Below are positions 13,537 through 64,000 of a stretch of 64,000 nt of DNA, in pieces (the first letter of the stretch is position 1; each line of letters opens with the position of its first letter). The notes under the pieces are model-generated. The model did no database searches. It worked only from the letters and a program-made list of their open reading frames with translations, and was not told where the DNA came from. Source of the DNA: Straminergon stramineum (Eukaryota > Streptophyta > Bryopsida > Hypnales > Calliergonaceae); NCBI GenBank assembly GCA_963920665.1, contig OY987268.1, forward strand, positions 11,658,501-11,722,500, written 5' to 3'. Both the position numbers and the translations under genes were made by a program.

Positions 13537-13971
13537 TCCCTAGATGCCCAAAGCACCCTATTTTGGTGTTAAATAAAATGTTAACATAGTAGTAGTATTT
13601 TATTGAATATCCTTTAAAGTCTATTTTAAGTATAAAAAATTTGATTCTGAAAAAAATTGTTTATTATTTTTTTTTGAAGACTTTTTTGAAGGGGTTCCAT
13701 TGCAAAGCTTGATTTTTTAGTATCATAAAGTCTTGGAGATGTGCCTTAAATACACTAGATCTTAAAGGGGAAAGCATAGTGGAAATTCATTTTAAAGTTT
13801 TAATTCATAAGTGATATTTTGTGTTTTCATTTCCTATGTAATCCATAGTATGTCTAGTTAGACGTTGTACAATTACAATTTTTTTTAATTGATAAAACAT
13901 ATCAAAAATTGGACTTTTTGTTAAGTTTGAACAATCTACAAGAAGGTCAAAAAGACATTAGGCATTTAGGG
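13537..13971. mobile_element. TTAA-bounded element (about 435 bp), sub-family B
   Basis: Ends (T)CCCTAGATGCCCAAAG and the inverted GACATTAGGCATTTAGGG lie between TTAA (13533-13536) and TTAA (13972-13975). The interior resembles 29512-30166 (CCATTGCAAAGCTTG..TTTTTAGTAT..TCTTGGAGATG), so they are copies of one sub-family. Confidence 0.65.
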
Positions 13972-14298
13972 TTAATTCTTATACGTTGGTGTCCAACATG
14001 GGATCTAACTATGGTAGTCATTTATAGATGTAAAATATAGTTTTTGAAAACAACAACTAAATTCTTAATTTGTATTTTCCTTTTTGTTGTATATTTTGAA
14101 ATTATAGTAATTAAAACATGGTTGTAGGTCATGGAAGAATGTGAAGCTGAAAGCATGACAACAACATATTTATTAAAGACTTTTACAAATCCGGTAATCA
14201 TGTAATGTAAGAAGAGCATCTAAGCTTTGAGCTCTTTGCTTTAATTTTGTTCTATTTTTGTGAGTCTTTAATATAGCAATGTTTCAAATTGCTTTTAA

Positions 14299-14443
14299 CC
14301 CTTGAAAGACACAGTCATCATGATCAAGGTATCACCAAAATACTCCAAGTATTGGACCAATAGATATCAATAAATTTTTTGTTTCTACAATAAACAATGA
14401 AGTCATTCATCACAAACTTTTGGCCCTCAACATCCTTCAAGGG
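14299..14443. mobile_element. TTAA-bounded mini-element (145 bp)
   Basis: Inverted ends CCCTTGAAAGACAC and CATCCTTCAAGGG between TTAA (14295-14298) and TTAA (14444-14447). It is the smallest member of the TTAA/CCC group seen here. Confidence 0.65.
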
Positions 14444-14472
14444 TTAAATTAGTCAAATTTTAATCAATATTT

Positions 14473-14508
14473 ATCACAACTATCACAACTATCACAACTA
14501 TCACAACT
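14473..14508. repeat. 9 bp tandem repeat, four copies
   Basis: ATCACAACT repeated four times without mismatch. Confidence 0.95.
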
Positions 14509-16276
14509 TGATTTGATTTAGAAACTTAGTAAAACTTAAAAACTCATAATTTTTACAATATTGATCAAGTATTGTAATTTTTAACTCTTTGCGCATTGAT
14601 TGACAAGATGTAAGTATGAAATGGATTTTATAAACTCATTTGTAAAATATTTGCCTAAGTCATAAAAAAAGGACTTGACTTCACACCATCTAATCTACGT
14701 TGTATTGAGGCCCTAAACGGCTAAACTACTTCAAAATACTTATATTCAAACTGAGGCAAAATCTTCATTTATATTTAATCTCTAATCTTAGCATTGTTTG
14801 ATTCACTTATTTAGGTACATCCTTCAAAAAATTCAAATTGAACCCATCAATTGCAAGTCCAATGTGCCTAAACTACAAAAGTAGGTTTTCTAGCCCTTCT
14901 CGAAGGTGAAGTTCTATCTTTCAACATTTTTATGGAAAAAAACACATGTGTTCCATAACTTGTGAGTTTCAATCAATATGTTGTGAAATGGATTGATTAA
15001 ATACATAAAAAATAACCAAAAAAATCAAATTATTCTTGAAAAAAATTATAAAGTGGAAGGTGATATTGGATGAAAGAAGTTATTAATTTTCTTGTAAATT
15101 GAGAATTATTGATCCCAATTGTGATAATGTTCTAGAAAACAATAAATAACCTTTCTCTTTTGTTTTATTTAGAGATTGTTGAAATGAGGTCAACAAACAA
15201 CTTTATATGTTTTTTCTACCTTCATTGCTTTCAAAATAAAACTCCTCATAAATTTCATCTCATTATTTGTAATATAATAGTTTAGATGTTTTTGGATAAG
15301 TATTAATCTATAAAATCAAATAAAACTAATCCATTTTTTCTAGAGTATTTTTTTCGTTTCCATCTTTGACAATTGAAATTTTTTTAAACTTATAACTTTT
15401 GAAATACAATTAATTAAATGACATAAAATAAAGTTGCTCATGTAGATTGGTATATAATTAGCATCCATTCTACAAAAATTCATGCAAAAATTCCAAACTA
15501 TGAAGCCAAATTGTAAAGAGCATGTCCAAATTATCATAAAACCAAAGTGATTTCTTTTGTCTTTTGGGGTCAATTTGAAAATATCTTTTATTTTCTATAA
15601 ATTTTAAGATTTATTATGTATGAAAATAAATGATTCAATGTAGATAGTTTCATAATTATTGTAGAGACCTAAATCTTCTATTCTTAAACACAACATTTTC
15701 TAAACAATAATTGGTCTATTAAAATTTATTTTTCTAAAAACATGATGATGAAAAGTTTTTAAAAAATTGACTCTTTATTTCTTATCCTCGTAATTGCAAA
15801 AAATATTTTTCTTCGCAATCTTGATCAATCTCATGAATGATATTCCAAGGAATCGTTATAGTGTCTTCCACCTAGATGCTTGAAATGAAATTTGCCAATG
15901 TAAATCAAACTTTAGCATTTTCACTTCTATTGGCATCTAAGAAACATGTCTAGTTTTATTTTATATTTAAAATCTTCATGCCTTCAATATTTTTCAACTT
16001 TGATTTTAGTAAACTTGTTTAAAAGATATACAAATAAATCCTTTTAAAAATTTAAGATGTAGTTCAAGATTTTCTTCTTAAGACAAATAAATTTATCAAA
16101 TGAGTATAAAAAAATCATGTATTAAATGCTTAAAAAATATCAATTTCAATATAACATGTGATTGAAGGATAAAAATTGTTTTGTTATCAAACAAAAATTA
16201 TTGTAATTTTACATTCAACCAATAAATTAGGATATTATAAACAATTAATTGTTATTGATGTCTCATCAAAGAAAAG
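14509..16276. other. AT-rich flank upstream of the dynein gene
   Basis: No gene or clear mobile element. Homopolymer runs and AT-rich sequence lead up to the putative TATA box. Confidence 0.45.
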
Positions 16277-16288
16277 TATATAAATAGG
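16277..16288 (+). promoter_or_regulatory. Putative TATA box of the dynein gene
   Basis: TATATAAATAGG is a good plant-type TATA sequence. It lies about 460 bp before the proposed start codon, which would leave a 5' leader of roughly 430 nt. In such AT-rich DNA a TATA match can arise by chance, so position and orientation are the only support. Confidence 0.35.
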
Positions 16289-16594
16289 TTTTACATATTA
16301 ACCATAGCAAGGAAAAATAGATATAGATATGAATTTATGATATTTTTTATTAAAGCATTAGCCATCATGACGTATTTTCAATTCTAAGTTGTATTTCCAA
16401 AACCAATTAATTGGTAATTTTGATAACATATAGAAAATTTTGGACCAAATATCTTTACCAAAAAAGAAGATGGAATTTATTGATAAAGTTCTTTGTTGAA
16501 AGTATATAGGACTTTTTGATGGTGATTTATATTTATGTATTATTTGATCTAGTATGCACCTATCCAAACCATGATTTTGATATTAACAATAATA

Positions 16595-16622
16595 TAATAT
16601 TATATATATATATATATATATA
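16595..16622. repeat. (TA)n microsatellite in the 5' leader region
   Basis: Short TA repeat about 120 bp before the proposed start codon. Confidence 0.85.
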
Positions 16623-16743
16623 ATAAATTCAATAATCTATAATTTATCATACTAAAGTTTATTGCATTTAAATAGGTAATCTAATATTTTGATGAATTAA
16701 GTGCAAATTATGTATTGAAATTTTAGAATTTAAATTCAACAAA

Positions 16744-63146
<46,403 letters not shown>

Positions 63147-63580
63147 GTAATGTCTCTATTCCTAATACATTTTTTTATTTGAAATAATGCTGATTTTCAA
63201 AAATTGACTTTAAATGGAAAATTAAATGAATTCAAAAAATTGCAAAGAAATTTTTTAAAATAGAAAAAATAGTAATAACACAAAATCTATAAAATATAGA
63301 CATATTAAGAACGAAACAAAACTTAATATATTGTTGAGAAATTAACAATTTTCGTTATTTATACCAAAATTTACACCCTTTCAATAATAAAGAAGTTGAA
63401 ATTTACCAAATCTTACAAAATTGAAGGAAGAACCTTGTCAATTTAGTTTTTAGTATTTTAGTGAAACTGTTGATTCTACATATAGACCATGGAAATGATT
63501 TTCTGAGAAAAATTTCATTTAATTGAGACTTTTTGAATTTCCAAAATGTTTTAGAAGAAATTTCACATAAATTACCTTAA

Positions 63581-64000
63581 ACCCCTTGGGAGACACTCGA
63601 AGGTTTGATAGGTTTTTATGATCTCAATTTTAGGCAATAATTTTTAAAAGTCTTTTTTAAAAAATAGAAAAATTCATTATTTTTATAGGAATATAATTTA
63701 AATTTAAATTGGTGTCCAAAAGCAAAAGTTATACCGCCCTAAACTCAAAATGTAATGTGTAAGTGTGGATTAAATTAAAATTAAAAAGAATTGACATAAA
63801 ATATTTAAAAAAATTGTTTCTCATGGGTTATACTTTTGTCTATACAAAAAGATTTGACTAATTCCATTTGAATTATTGATGTGAAAGTTATAGACCATCT
63901 TGATTTGTGAGCAATCCTAGCATCTTTCTTGAAAAAATAACAAATTGGATTTGCTTTTTAACTCAATTTTTACAATTTTTCAAAAAATGCTCTACATTGT
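63581..64000. mobile_element. TTAA-type element, sub-family C, cut by window end
   Basis: Left end (A)CCCCTTGGGAGACAC after TTAA (63577-63580), in the intron after exon 42. The body matches 54100-54420 in the same orientation. The right end lies beyond the window. Confidence 0.6.

Noticed and set aside
340..15573. Scattered minus-strand open frames of 60-100 codons in the upstream flank
   Set aside because: Composition and lack of motifs or splice logic suggest chance frames in gene-free DNA.

Overview
This is a strongly AT-rich, intron-rich eukaryotic window. It is dominated by one gene on the + strand: the 5' two thirds of an axonemal dynein heavy chain. I could follow 42 exons (16744 to 63146), all with GT donors and AG acceptors and an unbroken reading frame, giving about 2,705 codons. 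The protein runs from a short N-terminal tail through the tail/linker and the AAA1, AAA2, AAA3 and AAA4 modules to the first stalk coil, where the window ends. Motif wording fits a single-headed inner-arm heavy chain (DNAH1/3/6/7/12-like); the exact subtype is not settled.

The host is most likely a seedless plant or streptophyte with flagellate sperm. The argument combines an axonemal dynein, plant-type transposon debris (an L1-type LINE reverse transcriptase of plant style, CACTA/EnSpm, PIF/Harbinger and Emigrant/pogo-type MITEs) and large AT-rich introns. The lineage is an inference.

Layout: 1-16.2 kb is gene-free sequence holding a ~90 bp minisatellite, a 501 bp Harbinger MITE, a 205 bp CACTA MITE, a divergent dispersed repeat (about 5.9-7.8 kb) and several TTAA-bounded elements. 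A TATA box near 16277 precedes the dynein gene. 16.7-36.1 kb holds exons 1-22 (tail, linker, AAA1 P-loop). 36.1-43.4 kb is a 7.4 kb intron full of repeats. 43.4-49.9 kb holds exons 23-31 (rest of AAA1 and AAA2). 49.9-58.4 kb is an 8.5 kb intron with a decayed LINE, a foldback insertion, an unidentified GC-richer block and TTAA elements. 58.4-63.1 kb holds exons 32-42 (AAA3, AAA4, start of stalk).

The most unusual signal is a family of non-autonomous elements whose ends read TTAA-CCC(C)TAAAGG... / ...CCTTTAGGGG-TTAA. They recur at least ten times, both upstream of the gene and inside its introns. TTAA target sites with CCC-starting ends are the hallmark of piggyBac transposons, which are not usually described from land plants.
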